The position numbers and the translations under genes were made by a program. From Owenia fusiformis (lineage: Eukaryota; Annelida; Polychaeta; Sabellida; Oweniidae): DNA of 64,000 bases. The stretch's first letter is position 1. The number at the start of each line of letters is the position of its first letter. The DNA is taken from positions 19,453,754 through 19,517,753 of the forward strand of contig CAIIXF020000011.1 of the NCBI GenBank assembly GCA_903813345.2, written 5' to 3'. The notes below the pieces were generated by a model. It did not search any database and had not been told where the DNA came from. It was given only the letters and a program-made list of their open reading frames with translations. Shown here in pieces: positions 1 through 13,700 of the stretch.

Positions 1-1
1 T

Positions 2-106
2 GCTTATGGTGATGAAGCTGGCAATACAGACAACATTAAAACTGGAAATGAGAAATCTGAAAGGGCAAAGGGTAGAGCAAAATCATCAGCATGCAATGTA
101 TTGTAG
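2..106 (+). CDS. Possible 3' end of a gene; C-terminus with CaaX-like box
   Basis: The frame is open from the left edge of the window to a TAG at 104-106 and gives 34 residues. The stretch is hydrophilic and rich in Lys, Arg, Asn and Glu, and it ends in Ala-Cys-Asn-Val-Leu. Cys-aliphatic-aliphatic-X with a final Leu is the pattern used for geranylgeranylation of Rho/Rac-type GTPases and G-gamma subunits, and a basic stretch before it (Lys-Gly-Arg-Ala-Lys) is usual in such tails. The rest of the protein would lie left of the window, so the family cannot be named. A chance frame of 35 codons is quite possible. No splice acceptor is needed, because the frame runs off the edge. Confidence 0.3.
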   Translation, partial: AYGDEAGNTDNIKTGNEKSERAKGRAKSSACNVL

Positions 107-194
107 TTACTTCTCAGCTGAAGGTATGCCAGGAGCATATAGGGCAAAGATTGAACTTTTCGTGAGATACATGTGAAGTTTTTGCGATGTGGTC

Positions 195-345
195 TTTATG
201 TCACCACCACAAGTGATGACATATTAATATAGTCTCTAACTTTATTGTTGACGGTATGAGGCGGTTGTGTCTGTAAAAAATGGCAGGTAGTGACATTTTG
301 CATGTTAATGCTTTGTTTAATCAAGTCTTAATTACCCTTTGCATT
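195..345 (+). repeat. Dispersed repeat, 'GGCAGGTGGTGACA' family, copy 1
   Basis: The stretch starts with a segment like 'accaccacaagtgatgaca' and ends with a segment like 'aatggcaggtagtgacattt' followed by 'gcatgttaatgc'. The same pair of segments recurs near 61160-61335 and 62080-62212. Single segments occur near 54540-54625 and 58796-58842, and a reverse-strand piece near 7250-7318. The terminal words are inverted with respect to each other (CACCAC.. / ..GGTGGTGACA), which suggests a small inverted-repeat element rather than a gene. Confidence 0.5.
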
Positions 346-464
346 TATTTAACTTTGCTAGTTAAATCAGATAGCATCGTCTACACTGTTTAAGTTGAAG
401 AGAAACCTCAGAATTCGCTCATTGAACCAAAGCTTGTCATTGCCAGGACATTTTTCCACATATA

Positions 465-1529
465 CAGGGCGTTCATAAAGTTCTTGCAAAAGTGCTCTAA
501 AACTTTTGTATCTCAGTCAATCTGGCTGCAATTTTCACTCAGTATACCTACACTATTCATACATTGAGATCCTAAGTTATAATCAATAGGTCCTTGAAAA
601 AAGTTATGGTTGCTATAGTCACATTAGTCGGGGGTAGCCGGAGCAGGCAAAAAAGGATCTGTTTTGTTTGAATGTTTAAAATGTTCTATTTACTTTAATA
701 ACAGTATGTCAAGAGTGTAGGTGTTCAAAATAGTGTCCATTATGGTCTTTACACCTCAGCTGTCTTACTTGCCATTCCTCAAACAGATGGACGGGAACTC
801 AATTGGAAATTTTCTTGCGATTGATCTTTGTATGGATGGCCTTCATCAACATCACCTGATCCTCATTGGATTTCATTCTTGGACAGCCTTATCTAGCATT
901 GTCCTTATCATTTGTTCTACCATCAGTAAATGTCTTAGTCCATTTTGTAAATGGTTCTTTTGGCCATAGCCTCCTTCCCAAACACCTTATGAATATCTTC
1001 AAGCGTTTGTTTTCTTGAATTTCCCAGTAAAACATACATCCCGATGCTACTGAATATTTGTTATTGCAAATCATCATATTTTGCTGATTTTGCAACCATT
1101 TTCACAAAAATGAAATTGACAGTGCCTTTCACAAAGTCTGATGTCATCAACCAATATAGGTCACTTTGATACCATCAGTGATTTCAAGAATCAAAAAAAT
1201 TTCAAATATGATGTCATCATATGACATTATCTAGGGTTAACATGGCAACATTAGCTTGTTTTGTATTTTCAAGGATACTTTAAAGTATATTAAAATTACC
1301 TCTTACCCATATCTTTTATCTAAATTTTTCTTTTTTTCAATGCTGCTCCGCCTACCCCTGACTCATGTTACTATAGCAATCATAACTTTTTTCCTTCAAG
1401 GACCTATTCATTATAATTCAAGATTCAAATGCATTATTAGTGTAGGTATACTGAGTGAAAATTTCAGCCAGATTGATTGAGAAACAAAATAATAAAGAGT
1501 ACTTTTGCAAGAACTTTATGAACGCCCTG
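465..1529. mobile_element. Mariner-like element, degraded (1065 bp)
   Basis: The ends are inverted copies beginning CAGGGCGTTCATAAAGTTCT, and the match continues imperfectly for about 200 bp inward on each side. TA flanks the element at 463-464 and 1530-1531, the target duplication of Tc1/mariner transposons. The interior holds a broken transposase on the minus strand (separate entry). Length and ends match a mariner with a decayed, partly deleted gene. Two other elements of similar size and design are at 19372 and 32297, but their terminal sequences differ, so they belong to different mariner subfamilies. Confidence 0.85.
730..1095 (-). pseudogene. Mariner transposase relic (N-terminal half)
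   Basis: The minus-strand translation shows the helix-turn-helix part of a mariner transposase. A segment like LGRRLWPKEPFTKWTKTF is followed by DGR, an acidic Asp-Lys-Asp-Asn-Ala-Arg turn, and Gly-Cys-Pro-Arg, which corresponds to the family's G-R-P-S turn. The frame is broken by stops after 889, and no full catalytic DD(34)D domain can be followed. It cannot make a working transposase. Confidence 0.65.
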
Positions 1530-3400
1530 TATGGTCATTTCTTCTGGCATCACAGTGTTGACCCAGTACTGAACAAGAATGATGTATTTCGGAATGCTAT
1601 GACGGAGAACAATATACCTTGTACATAGCTCCATTGTGTTTAATAATATCAAAATAGTATACACTATTATAGTATATAATACCGAGCAACGCTAAAGATA
1701 AATTATTCTGCATCATAGCATTCTGAAATCTTTAATTACTATTGTGATATTATTTATACTTGAGCTAGGCATTCAGGGTTAAATAGTTCTACAATAATGA
1801 TGTTATTATAGCATGTTTATTAAAATACTCACAAGATTGCTATTGTATTTAAAAAATATAGACGGAAGAGCAGCAGGGGTAATATCGTCGAATACACTCC
1901 GCAGAACTAGGCAAAAATGTTTTCTGTACCGAAGGGAGTGAGGGGTTCGAAAGCTTTTGTGCCTAGCCCTAAGGCTATATTCATTATGGTCCGCCATTAC
2001 TACGGCCCACTGTTATGATGTCACACATTACTCGTATTACCAGGGGTTGTGTTGACGAATATATACCTCAGGGGAAATGTTGACTTTGTTCACAGTTTAT
2101 AGAAGGCGTGAATACAGTCATGTTCAAATTTCTTTTATTTTATTACATGTATATACAATATTCCTTTGCTTGATTTTTATGAGGGGTTCTCAAAGAAAGA
2201 TTTAACTTGATCTTCTGGTTAAAGTTAAATGAGAACCAATGGTATGTGATAGTATACATGTACGCCCAAAAACATGTTGCTTAGATATACAATATTTTTA
2301 GAACTTTTTATGAAGTATGGTTTTATGTAGAAAAGATATTTTAGTTAATTATATAGCCTATTATATCTTTTACTGAAGTATAGTTTTATATAAAGGAAAA
2401 AGATCTGTGATAAACTAAGTGCAGTAATAGGTTTTATTAAAGGCAGAACCACACTAGCAATCTTTCAAAAAATTGTTCCAATTTGAATAAATATAGCCTG
2501 TAGCATGCTTGTCATATGTTCTTTTAAAGCTTCCCAAAATACATTACTCTTTTCATGTATCTAATTTTTGAGAATCTGCATGTTTTTGCACTTTGAATTT
2601 TTAACAATTCATCTAAGCTAATCTTCGGGTCTAACAATCCACTTGAAAAGATATCATGAAGTAATAGTACTGTATATAGAGATAGTATTATATATTTTGA
2701 TTATTATTTTTTTTTTGAAATATGGTATAAATTATTTTATTAAGATCAGAGTTATAAACATTTTCATCCTTGTTCTAATTGACCTTTATAATTGTTTAAT
2801 GCTTGTACAGTACATATACTTTCATTCAAAATGACAGCACAAGCAACAGACTAGAATAACAGGTATATAAAGATCATATACATTTATACTATTAGACAGA
2901 ATGTAATTTATATGAAGCATTTTATGTTCTTTTTCCCATAATGGCAACGTTAGATAAAGGGAACTGTTGTGACATGCTTTTTGTAACCTTAAATCAATAT
3001 GGCAACACCCAGGAGAGTTATTCTTCTATAAACCTTTGTAAAATCCAAAAGAAAATATGTGTGTCCATATTCAAAATAAGCAAAATCACTAGGCTAGTCA
3101 ATGGGCTATTTAAGCATTGTAGTACTAGGCTGATTGAGAATATACCCTTTTATGTATGTTTTTTATTATTAACATTGTACATACATCAATTTAGGGTCAA
3201 ACAATGTTTTAAATCAATGGAATATAAATCTGTATATATTTACAATAACATTCAGATGTTTTTCTGTATTTTTATTATTAAACTTTATATTCTAGTGTAT
3301 ACACTGTACATTATGTTGAAGGTATATCTTTTACAATGCATATCAGTATAAAAGAACACTTTAGCTTTTTTTAAAAAGAAATAAAGTTTGAATTGAATAA

Positions 3401-3541
3401 CAGTAAAACCCGTAAAGTGGAAAATTTTTGAAGTCTAGTAATCCATTTACTTAATGTAACATAAACCTCTGCAAGTAGAACACCTCCTTAATGGAATATT
3501 ATTTTGTATAAGAAAAGTCTTGCCTTTACAGGTTTTGACTG
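3401..3541. mobile_element. Pogo/Tigger-like MITE (CAGTAAAACC ends), 141 bp
   Basis: It begins CAGTAAAACCCGTAAAGTGG and ends ..ACAGGTTTTGACTG, an imperfect inverted repeat. The middle has the 'gtagaacacctcc' text that marks all members of this family in the window. TA follows the right end; the left flank is mutated (TAA). It is an old, non-coding copy. Confidence 0.65.
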
Positions 3542-4528
3542 TACATTAAAAGCTGGCCATGAATAGGCCTATAAAACATATGTAAAATTTTCATTTTAAG
3601 TATCAAAATAGAACATATACACATTCACAAAAACATGAGAAATATCTTACTAGAGTATATAAGAAGTACAAAAAATATATTAAATGGAACATATTAAGAT
3701 GAGACACATCTTTGGAATATTATAAGTTGACTTATACTTGATCAGTTGCATATTTATATAATAAGCTAGAGGTCTGGTATGTACAGGATATCCTATGATT
3801 TTGAGTGATAGGCCTTTTACTTTCTAGCAAAAAATATGATATTTGCATGTTCACAAGATTATTGACATCAATGATTGGATTAAAATGATATCATGAAAAA
3901 AAGGAAAATCATAGGATGTTCTATTTTCCCCATAGTTTACCTCTTAAGCTTAACATTTAGAAATAAAAAGTTTATCTAAAGCAATGTATGTCACATATAT
4001 AGGAGGTTTCAAATTAATGTAAAAGGTGGTATCTGTAGAATGATCTCCATATGACATAGATATCGCTTTTTCCATGCATTTGAAAATAAATCATAAATAT
4101 AATTGCATTTTATCATATGTGACTTTTGGGTAGTATATGATGTAAAATAAAAACGTATGGATCATAATATGTACATAATATGAACAATACTAGATGTACA
4201 AGTGTAATTATGAACACTACTTAGATGTACTTAGAATGAAATTTTCTTGAATACATAACATATGAAGATTCTATTTGTTGTCATGTCCATTTTAGGACAG
4301 GCCTCAGTGCCATTATTTATTGCAGTGTTCTCAATCTATGCCTCTATCAGCAGGGAGGCAGCACAAGTCATTACATCCCTTTATCACCATGCAGTTACAA
4401 TGAACAAGATTTGTGTTGCAATTTAGATAAATCTACCAATGTAAATAATTAGCCCTCATGTTCATAGAGACATCCTTCCAGATGAGGCCTTGGACCAAGG
4501 ATGCCATGTATTAGAGATTCCAAAGAAG

Positions 4529-4534
4529 TTTATT
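4529..4534 (-). promoter_or_regulatory. Candidate polyadenylation signal of the GH3 gene
   Basis: The plus strand reads TTTATT, which is AATAAA on the minus strand, about 230 nt past the GH3 stop codon (4766-4768). The spacing suits a short 3' UTR. Other AATAAA words occur further left in this AT-rich flank, so the choice is tentative. Confidence 0.3.
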
Positions 4535-4765
4535 TTTCAAGAGCATAACCAGTTCATGGCACATATTTTAAATGAGATATTTGAAGCATTAAACACTGCA
4601 GACATCGAGACTTTAATCCAAACCAAAGGGCTTAAAATTATGAAAGATAAACCTCAAGCAGCATCCAGTTCAATCACGTTTTGAAATTGTCAATGCAATG
4701 ATATACGGATTTCATAGATTGTTATTCATGATCTTTCAAAAAAATGTCTCCCGATTGTTCCACAA

Positions 4766-7700
4766 TCATTTCTTGACTTTAAATTCAGCAAAGAGAATAT
4801 TAGCTCCTGTCTGTCTTTTTTGGTATGGTTGCTGGCCACTCACCCAGATAAACACCTTCCCTGGAAAAACATTCATCTGTTTAATCAGTGTAATATTACA
4901 TGAAGAAGTTTTGGGGTTTTCAGAATATTGCAAAGCTCTTGAAATTTTGTAAAAGGGACTATTTTGTATAATGTATCGTTTTATGATTGAAATGGACTCT
5001 TACGTTTGAATCCGCCACTTTCCATTTTGTGTTACTTGAAGTTTGAAAATTATGGAATTGAATCAATAAATTGAGAGGCTTGGATATTGTTTTTCAAAAA
5101 TGCTTCTTCAGGTTGACTCTATTTGTCAATATGAGGTCATTCTTGCTAGATTAACAGAACCTGTCAAAAATTAACTTGATACCTGGACTATTTAAGATGA
5201 TTTTCACAACTTGGTAGGGTCAGTGTTCTAATATGGAGGTTTGCCCTTTCCCGGGGTCTCAAGAGGAGCTTACCTTCTTCAACAATGAATCCCTTTGTAT
5301 CATGCCAGACCTCCAGTAGCTTAGATGTGATGCTGAATTCTTGGTTTATCTCTTCCCCTGGACTAAGTGTGACCCTCTTAATCCCAGATAACTGTCGTTG
5401 AGGGACAGGTACAGTTGCATTTGGGTATGAGATGTACACCTGGATGACCTAAAAAAAGATGTAATGGATATCAGGGCAGTCATAAGCAAAATTAAGAAAC
5501 AAAGCACACAGTGAACAACGTACTATCTAAAATTCAAAAATGGCCACATTTAAGCCAGCAAGCTTAAACCAGCATACCAAGAAACATCTGGAAAACTTTA
5601 AATCAATAAATCTTGCGGTTTATCTTGAGATACACAGATAAAAAGTGAAATGTCATTTCAGGTCACCAGACAATTGCAAGCTTGACAGTGATATAGAAAT
5701 TACAATTAAATTTAGGTGTTCTTTTCAGACCATCCCGAATATATGCACACATGATGAAACAAATATCTTAAATCTATTATGTCTCTTTCATATTGTATAT
5801 GAGCATTGGACAAACTGGAATGATTGTAGGTAAAATATATGTTGTGGTCAATCTGAAGTGACTTACCTCATCAGCCTGGTAACGTCCCACATTCTTCACA
5901 CCGACATTGAGTTTTATACTTTTCCCTTTCTGCATGGTGGGATTACTCAGTCGTATGGATGTGTATTCAAACCTGAAAATGATAAATGTAAAGACTTATC
6001 AATACAATTCGGTTGTTTCCAAATCAATGTCGCTCATATTGGATTACTTTACATATCTAAAACAAAGTCATAAACCTTATATATATATGGATCTCTTTAC
6101 ATATAAAGTTGATATCAATTGAAATTATTTTGATATGAAACTTCATAACATTATACTTGCTCATAATGTGTAATTTTTCCTTTTGGAGCTCATCAAAGGA
6201 TAATAAAACGAGGTAAAGCTAGAGTAACCATGGTCAATGCTATATGGCCATGCTATATACAATGTACAGTTTGTTTTTGAGAAGGATGAGAAATTGGCAC
6301 TTTTTAATATCTAATATCCTAATAATTTGGCTTATTATATACAATAAATATAATATTTTTATGAAATGAGCAAGAATTATGAATTATTTTCGACCATACA
6401 CAAACATTATTATGTACTATATGTTAACTGTAAGTTATCAAAAACTTGACCACTGAGGAGTTCCACTAACCTTCCATAAGACAATCCATAACCAAAGGGG
6501 TAGAGTGGAGTTCCAGTGAAATACCTGTAGGTGCGCTCATGCATGGTATAGTTGTTAATATGTGGTGTCTGAAAGAAACATGCATCTGTGTGTACATTTA
6601 TAAATCAAAGTGCAATGTTAACATTTTTTTATTATAGGAATTATAAAATTGATCTATTTCTTCATTATTTTGTTTTATCATTGTTTCAGTTTATGAATCA
6701 ATATAAAGTAAGCTACAGTGACTTCTAGTTAACATTAAATGGCCATTTTTAAATCTTGAAATGTGACCTTCTGCCAAACTGAAAAACCTTTGGTCTGTCC
6801 CATATGGCATTCATATTAGACAGGTTTAACTGTACACTACATATCAATTTATAACTAGCAACACACCTGATCAGCAGAGGTATACCATGTATATGGCAAC
6901 CTGCCACCAAAGGAGGTACCAGGACCAGCCATCCACAGTGTTCTCCTTATAGCTTCCCCAGCCTCCTGTGCTGGGTAGAAGCACTGGACTATAGCAACTA
7001 CACGGTCACTATCATCAGCAAACTTGATATCAACTGGCCCAGCAGAGAATACTAACAGAATGATAGGTCCCTTTGCTGAAATATAGATTAGTTCATTTTT
7101 ATAGGCGGATATTAAGTACAATATACGAGCTTTGTCTTTATGTTAATTTATGTCAAGGTAAATACAAAAGTACATAAGCAGTTACTATAATGCAAAAAGA
7201 TCTCTTTGGTAATTACAATTTGTATTATTAATTTGGTGCTATTTAATTTGTTATTGGATATGGACAGAACAAGGCATTAACATGCAAAATGTCACCACCA
7301 GTTACTGAAAGTTGTAAGATTTGTTACACACACCAAACCCTGAGTGACCACCACTGAACACTGTCAACAAAAAATTGAAGACTAGCACAAAGAACACATC
7401 TTTAGGATGTATGCTAGAACTCTTAGGCAACCTCTATTATATTTTCTTGTACATATACTCTATATACTATTATTCCAGAGGTTTTGGGCGAAGCTTCAAT
7501 TAATCTTCATACCATCATACTATACCCCATATTGACCAATCCATCATCTTCCTACATTCCATTTGGTATTCAACTTACAATGTTTAATAACAGTCTTCAT
7601 GAGTTGTTCTTGCTGCCCTGGAAGACTAAGATTCTGCCTGTCATGGCCCTCCTTGGCAAATGTCACCCCTTAAATATAAACACAAAAATGAGGAATTGCA

Positions 7701-10700
7701 AAATAGACTGAAAATGCCAGATGTTCAATCAACATGATAATTCAAGGTTACCATTAAACAGACATTTTTTAATCTAGTTTATGAGAGAGTACATATTAAT
7801 GTGGCAAAGTGACATGCCACAGTGCTACGTAATAATGACAGGTCCCCAGTTAGTTCGCAAGAAGAACGCTGGTGGCGCTGCAATCGTATGAATAAAATGG
7901 CAAATGTTGAAAGGTGATGTATGTGACCCATTTTCTACATGTTTATTACACCCATTTGCCTCAATATATTGTAAGATTTATGACAAAGTATCTTATCAAG
8001 GCTAAGGTATTGTTTTATTACTGGAGGAAACTATATTTCTGTGCCAATTCATGTTCTAATGATCTCTTTCCGGTGCGGAGTCTGCATTTTCATTTGCACA
8101 TGGCTTTTATTTTGGAAAAATGATAATATCTTTACATTACTAGCATAGGATGACATTTTGGTGTCTATTTCGGACATGCTATTATATCCACTATATATTT
8201 GTGTACTTTTTATGCCATTTTGCATGGGTTTATCTCAAGCTCATTTTTCCTGCATGTCCTTGGATATCTTGAATAAGTTCACATTACATAACACCTATCA
8301 TTTTGTATCTATCTTCAAGTGTAATATACTATTTCAATGCAATCTGGGTGATTCAGGTCATACATTTTGATGTTTGTATGGATTTTATATGGATTAATGT
8401 AGAGTTTCCATACTGGTGAGAATATTTCTAATGATGTTTTAGGGATCTGTACTAGAGTTAAGGCTACATCCAGTATAGGGATCCATACTAGAGTAATACT
8501 CCATCCAGAGTTATGAGTGTTATGATGTTATGAGGGTCCATACTTGTGAACATAGCACATTTAGTCAGGGACTTACACCATTGGTATACTGATATTGTAA
8601 GTATAGGATAACACTTACTTGGTATGTACATGTAGATGGTCATTTATATACTCTTTCCATTCCATCGAATATCACATTTAGTAGATATTTTATAGGTCAT
8701 TTTATTACGAAGTACAGTGTACAAGACTTATGTTTTTATTTCATCATTGTGTCAGTTTTAGTACAAATCAACTTACAACAGTGTATAAGCTAGGTTTGTT
8801 AACATTTGTTATCCATGCTAGGTGTACAGGTTAATGGATTTCCATTAAGGTATGGACATTTGTACATACTTACCATTATTCCATGTGTATTTTAGGGAGA
8901 CAAGCAGTGCATGGTGTCATGGGTGTGAACAGGTGTCTATGATCGACTAGGTCGGATGACTGCATTTGTTTGAGTTTCCATGGGTAAATTATACATTCGT
9001 ATATTTTCCTTTATACATGGCATTTTAGTAGATTTTATGGACATTTCGATAGGGTAATGTCATTTTTTTAAGAGTAGGATACGCCATAGTTGAGTGAAAG
9101 AGTATAGCTCAAAGCATGTCAAATAAGATCAAGTAGTAACTATTTGTACTTTTACTGGAATTTAGAATGTGAGGTTTCTATATAATATTTTGTTTCTGTA
9201 TTTGCAGGATCAATCCTGTTGCCCTTTTTTGTCACACACACATGTCATAGTTGAAATAAACTACGTCAACCAAAACAATTACGTATATTATCTGTGTTTA
9301 TATGCCCAACTATACCGCACTTGGCCACAGTGGTGTCAGATGTTAACTACAGCCTATTGGAACTAGTGACAAGGGTAACAGGGGACATTTGGTGTAATGT
9401 ACAACATTCGTCAACAGACGCTTACGTTCGATGATAGCAGTGAGGGGATTCGCAACGTAATTTATGTGGAGATCTCAAATAATAGAATGTGAAATTGACA
9501 TCTTGGAAGGAGAAGGAAAATCACCAATTAAAATGTATCAGATTGAGGCAGTGTGTTGCCACTAGAGATGATTCTATTCTGAATACAATATTAGTCCTAC
9601 TACACAGTGTGTTGTGTATAAAAATGTTGCAGATGGTGCTAAATATTAACTGTTGCTGCCAGAGAATCATTCTATTCTGAATACAATATTAGTCATGCTA
9701 CACAGTGTGTTGTGTATACAAAATGTTGCAGATAGCAGCTGATGCTAAATATTAACTGTTGCTGCCAGAGAATCATTCTATCCTGAATGCAGTGTTAGTA
9801 ATACTACACAGTGTGTTGTGTATACAAAATGTTGCAGAGAGCAGTTGGGGCTGAATATTAAAGAGGTTTTTGTAAAATAAGCGATATATTTATATACATG
9901 TACTACTGTAATTCACATTTCAATAATAGGTTATATTTGCTTCAATGAATGTTTGATAGAGGGCATGAGAATAAAAATAAATTCCACAGGTGATAATCTA
10001 ACACAAATAAAAGTGAAACTTCACATATCCGTTCCCATTAGAGCCTTTAACATACTTAGGTGCAGTGCACCCTGTACTAAATATCAGATTAGACTTAGAA
10101 ATTATACTTAGAAATTATACTTAGAAATTTTTGTAAATTCATGTAACGCATAATTAAAATTTTCAAGAACACTGCTCATGATAATTTGGGTATGGGTATA
10201 TGTAACTGGTAAGGTTTTTGAGAGATGTTTACCTGTATTCATGCATTTTAGGGCCATTTCAACTCCATGTCTGTTAGTTAGATTGGTTCATGTCTTGTAA
10301 TCTATGTAGAGTCATAACCTGATAATCTATACAATGGCGGAAGGAGGATCACCATATAAGCACCCAACTCCGCGTAAAAGCCTAGTTAAGTGTTTAGGGG
10401 ACATGAAAGATTCCCCTTCAAGGAAAGAATATCTTAAGCTCCAAGAAGAGGTGCAAAGATTAAAGGACACAAAATCAGCAGTGACTAAAGTGATATATGC
10501 TCCCAAAGAGAGAAAAATAGACAAGTTTGACGGAACGGGAGACGTTGTGCGTTTTGTCGAGGAAATAAAATCAATGTTGAAAGCTAGAACATGGTCTGAT
10601 GGGCAACAAACTGATTTTATTATAAGCAACCTGGAAGGTGCAGCTAGGGAGGAGCTGAGGTATAGATCAAACATGGAGAAGGAATCTGCAGAGTCTATTT

Positions 10701-13700
10701 TACAAATACTGATAGATGTCTTTGGTGAGAAAAAATCTGCTGCTTACCTGTATGGGAAGTTTTACGAGTGCAAACAAGAATCTACAGAGTCACTTAGGGC
10801 ATTCTCCCATAAACTACTAGCTTTAATGGCCAGGATACGACAGAAAGACCACCAAGTAGATGAAAATAAAGTTTTAATGGAACAATTTATTAATGGAGTG
10901 GATGACTCAGCTTTGCGGAGAGAGCTGAAGAAAATGAGAAGAGATAGGGTATATTCTTCTTTCATCGAGTTGCGCGATGAGGCTGTGGTGTTGATGGAAG
11001 ATGAAGACATTGAGGTGAGAACGACTGTGAAAGAGCACACCATCAGAAACAGTCCCGAGATGGCGGAGATGGTGAAGATGATGAAGGAATTGAATCATAA
11101 AATAGCTGAGCAGGCTAAGGAATTGAAAGCCATTAAGGAGAGACAAGCTCAGGAGAAGACCACTCCAGCAACTACAAAGACACCTAAAAAGAAAACAACT
11201 TGTTTTATATGTGGGGAGGAGGGGCACTTTGCTGCAGGCTGCCCCCACAACACATACCAGAAGAATCAGCAGTCCTCAGAGCTAACAGCGATGGAGAAAG
11301 ATCTTGACAGATTTTCAGCTGGGACTCCGAAGGTTAGGGTGCGAGTAGATGGTGTCTTGGTAACAGGACTGGTGGACACGGGCTCCAACATCAGTACCAT
11401 GACCAGGGAGTTCTATGTGAAACACTGGGGAGAGGAAATGTCCAGGAAGCCTTCTTTTTTGAAAGTTGTCGCAGCCAATGACATACCTATCGATATTCTA
11501 GGGTATTTTGAGTGTGATGTTGAAGTCGGACGCTGTACCACAAAGGATAGAGGAATTTTGATAGTCCAGGACCCAGTGAATGGAGAATCACTGAGAAGGA
11601 AAAGGGATGTCCCCCTAATTCTTGGAATGAACATCATAAGGGAATGTCCTGATCTATTTTCTGCAATACCTCAACAAGGAAATACTCTTGATTTCCAAGT
11701 GAATGAACACCTGGCTTTGGAGAATGTGCAGCAGCAGACGAGTAATGTGACCTTGTCAATGCCGATGGTTATCAAGGCAGGGACAACTACAGTTGTTCCA
11801 GTGAAGGGTCGCTCATTCTCTAATGAAGCTGGCTTGATTGAGCAAAATCAATCTCCATTGCCTTGTGGATTATTCATTGGGGACACCTTGATTAACGGAG
11901 CTGCGAAAGTATTCCCTTGCCCTGTGACTAACATCAGCAACCAGGATGTGGTATTAAAGCAAGGAATGAAAGTTGGTGAACTTCACCAGGTTATGGCAGT
12001 TGAGGACCCCAGAGCACCAGAGGTAGAAGTTCTTGTGGTTGGTCAGGCAATGATTATTTCCCTAGAGAACTCGGGATTAACACGAGACACCTCTGATTTT
12101 GATGTCATGGTAGAGAAATTACAGGACAGAACTGACATCGAACCAGCAGAGAGGACACAACTAATTGATCTGTTAATGAAACATCATAATCAGTTTGCCA
12201 AATCCGAATACGATCTTGGATGTACTCAGGCAGAGAATGTAAAACACAGGATTATGCTGAAGGATCCTAATAAGATTGTTAGGCAACCATATAGAAGGGT
12301 CCAGCCATCTCAATTTGAGGATGTGAAGAAACACATTAAGGAATTGTTGAACAAAGGAATTCTGACATCCAGTACAAGCCCATATGCTTCACCATTAGTA
12401 ATAGCGCATAAACCCAATGGCCAACTAAGGGTATGTTGTGACTTTCGTCAACTCAATGCCAACACTGTACGAGATAGCTTTCCTCTGCCACGAATTGAAG
12501 AAAGTCTAGATTCAATGGCCAATAGTAAATATTTCACCTGTGTGGATCTCGCAAGTTCCTATCACCAACTTAGGATGGATGAACGGGATCAGGAGAAAAC
12601 TGCTATAACAACACCCTTTGGACTGTTTGAGTGGACGCGTATGCCATTTGGACTGGTAAATGCAGGTGCTAGCTTTATGAGACTGATGCAGTGTACCCTA
12701 GGTGAACTGATGTTTGATTCTGTTCTATGCTACTTGGATGACATAGTAGTGTACTCAAAGACATTTGAGGAGCATCTTCAGAAACTTGATGACGTGTTCT
12801 GTAGACTCGCCAAAGCCGGTCTTCGGTGCAAGCCAGCTAAGTGCCAGTTTCTAATGGAGCGCATCAAGTACTTGGGACATGTTGTTTCAGCAGAGGGAGT
12901 TGCTGTAGACCCAGATAAAGTGAAGGAGATAATCAACTGGCCTAAATTGGAGACAGTTAAAGAGGTTAGAAGTTTTCTGGGTGGTGTTGGATACTTCAGG
13001 AGGTATATCCCTGAAATTTCTGTCGTTGCCTCGCCTCTCTTCAGTTTAATACCCAAAGACTACAACAAGAGGAAGAGATATGATGTTGAATGGACTGCTG
13101 AATGTGAAACAGCTTTTCTGAAACTCAAAGAATTGCTAACCACTGCACCCATTTTGGGATTCCCTGACTTCAACATGGAATTTATACTGGATATAGACAC
13201 TAGCTTGCGAGGAATAGGAGGCTGTCTTTTCCAACAACAGGACCCCATTCCAGCTAAACCTAGAGTAATAACATATATTCACAGGAAACTCAGGCCCAGT
13301 GAGCGGAATATGCAGAACTATAGTTCACGGAAGTTGGAGCTATTAGGCCTCAAGTGGGCAGTGACAGAAAAACTTAAAGATTACCTCATTGGACAAAAAG
13401 TGATTGTATTCACAGATAATAACCCACTAACTCACCTGGAAAAGGCTAATTTAAGTGCAACAGAACACAGATGGCTTGCTGACCTAGCACTTTATGACCT
13501 CACAATAAAACACAAAGCAGGAAGGATGAATGAGATTGCTGACATGCTTTCTCGTAAGGAAGCTGAGGAGACAGGAGCTACACTTCCCAGGCCATTCACA
13601 GAGATTGGAATTGAAGTATCCTCTCCAAGCCATACTGATTTGGTCACTAAGGAAAATCAGTCCATACAGGTCTTGCCCAGCAGGCCTTTACTGGATTGGA

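Larger units (their letters stand above)
1532..4765. other. Non-coding flank between the left gene end and the GH3 gene
   Basis: The sequence is AT-rich. The frames at 2643-2834 and 2941-3351 (+) have low-complexity composition and no recognisable motif, so I do not call them genes. An AATAAA at about 3379-3384 followed by more A-rich sequence could be a polyadenylation signal for a plus-strand transcript from the left. One pogo-like repeat (3401-3541) lies here. Confidence 0.6.

Noticed and set aside
2941-3351. 136-codon plus-strand frame
   Set aside because: AT-driven composition, Ile/Tyr/Phe-rich, no motif or splice context.
4490-4684. 64-codon plus-strand frame next to the GH3 3' end
   Set aside because: No recognisable motif, and it overlaps the probable 3' UTR of the GH3 gene on the other strand.
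7914-8370. Two open frames of 69 and 70 codons, repeated at 16622-17078
   Set aside because: They lie wholly inside the two LTRs, so they recur because the LTRs do, and they have no protein motif.
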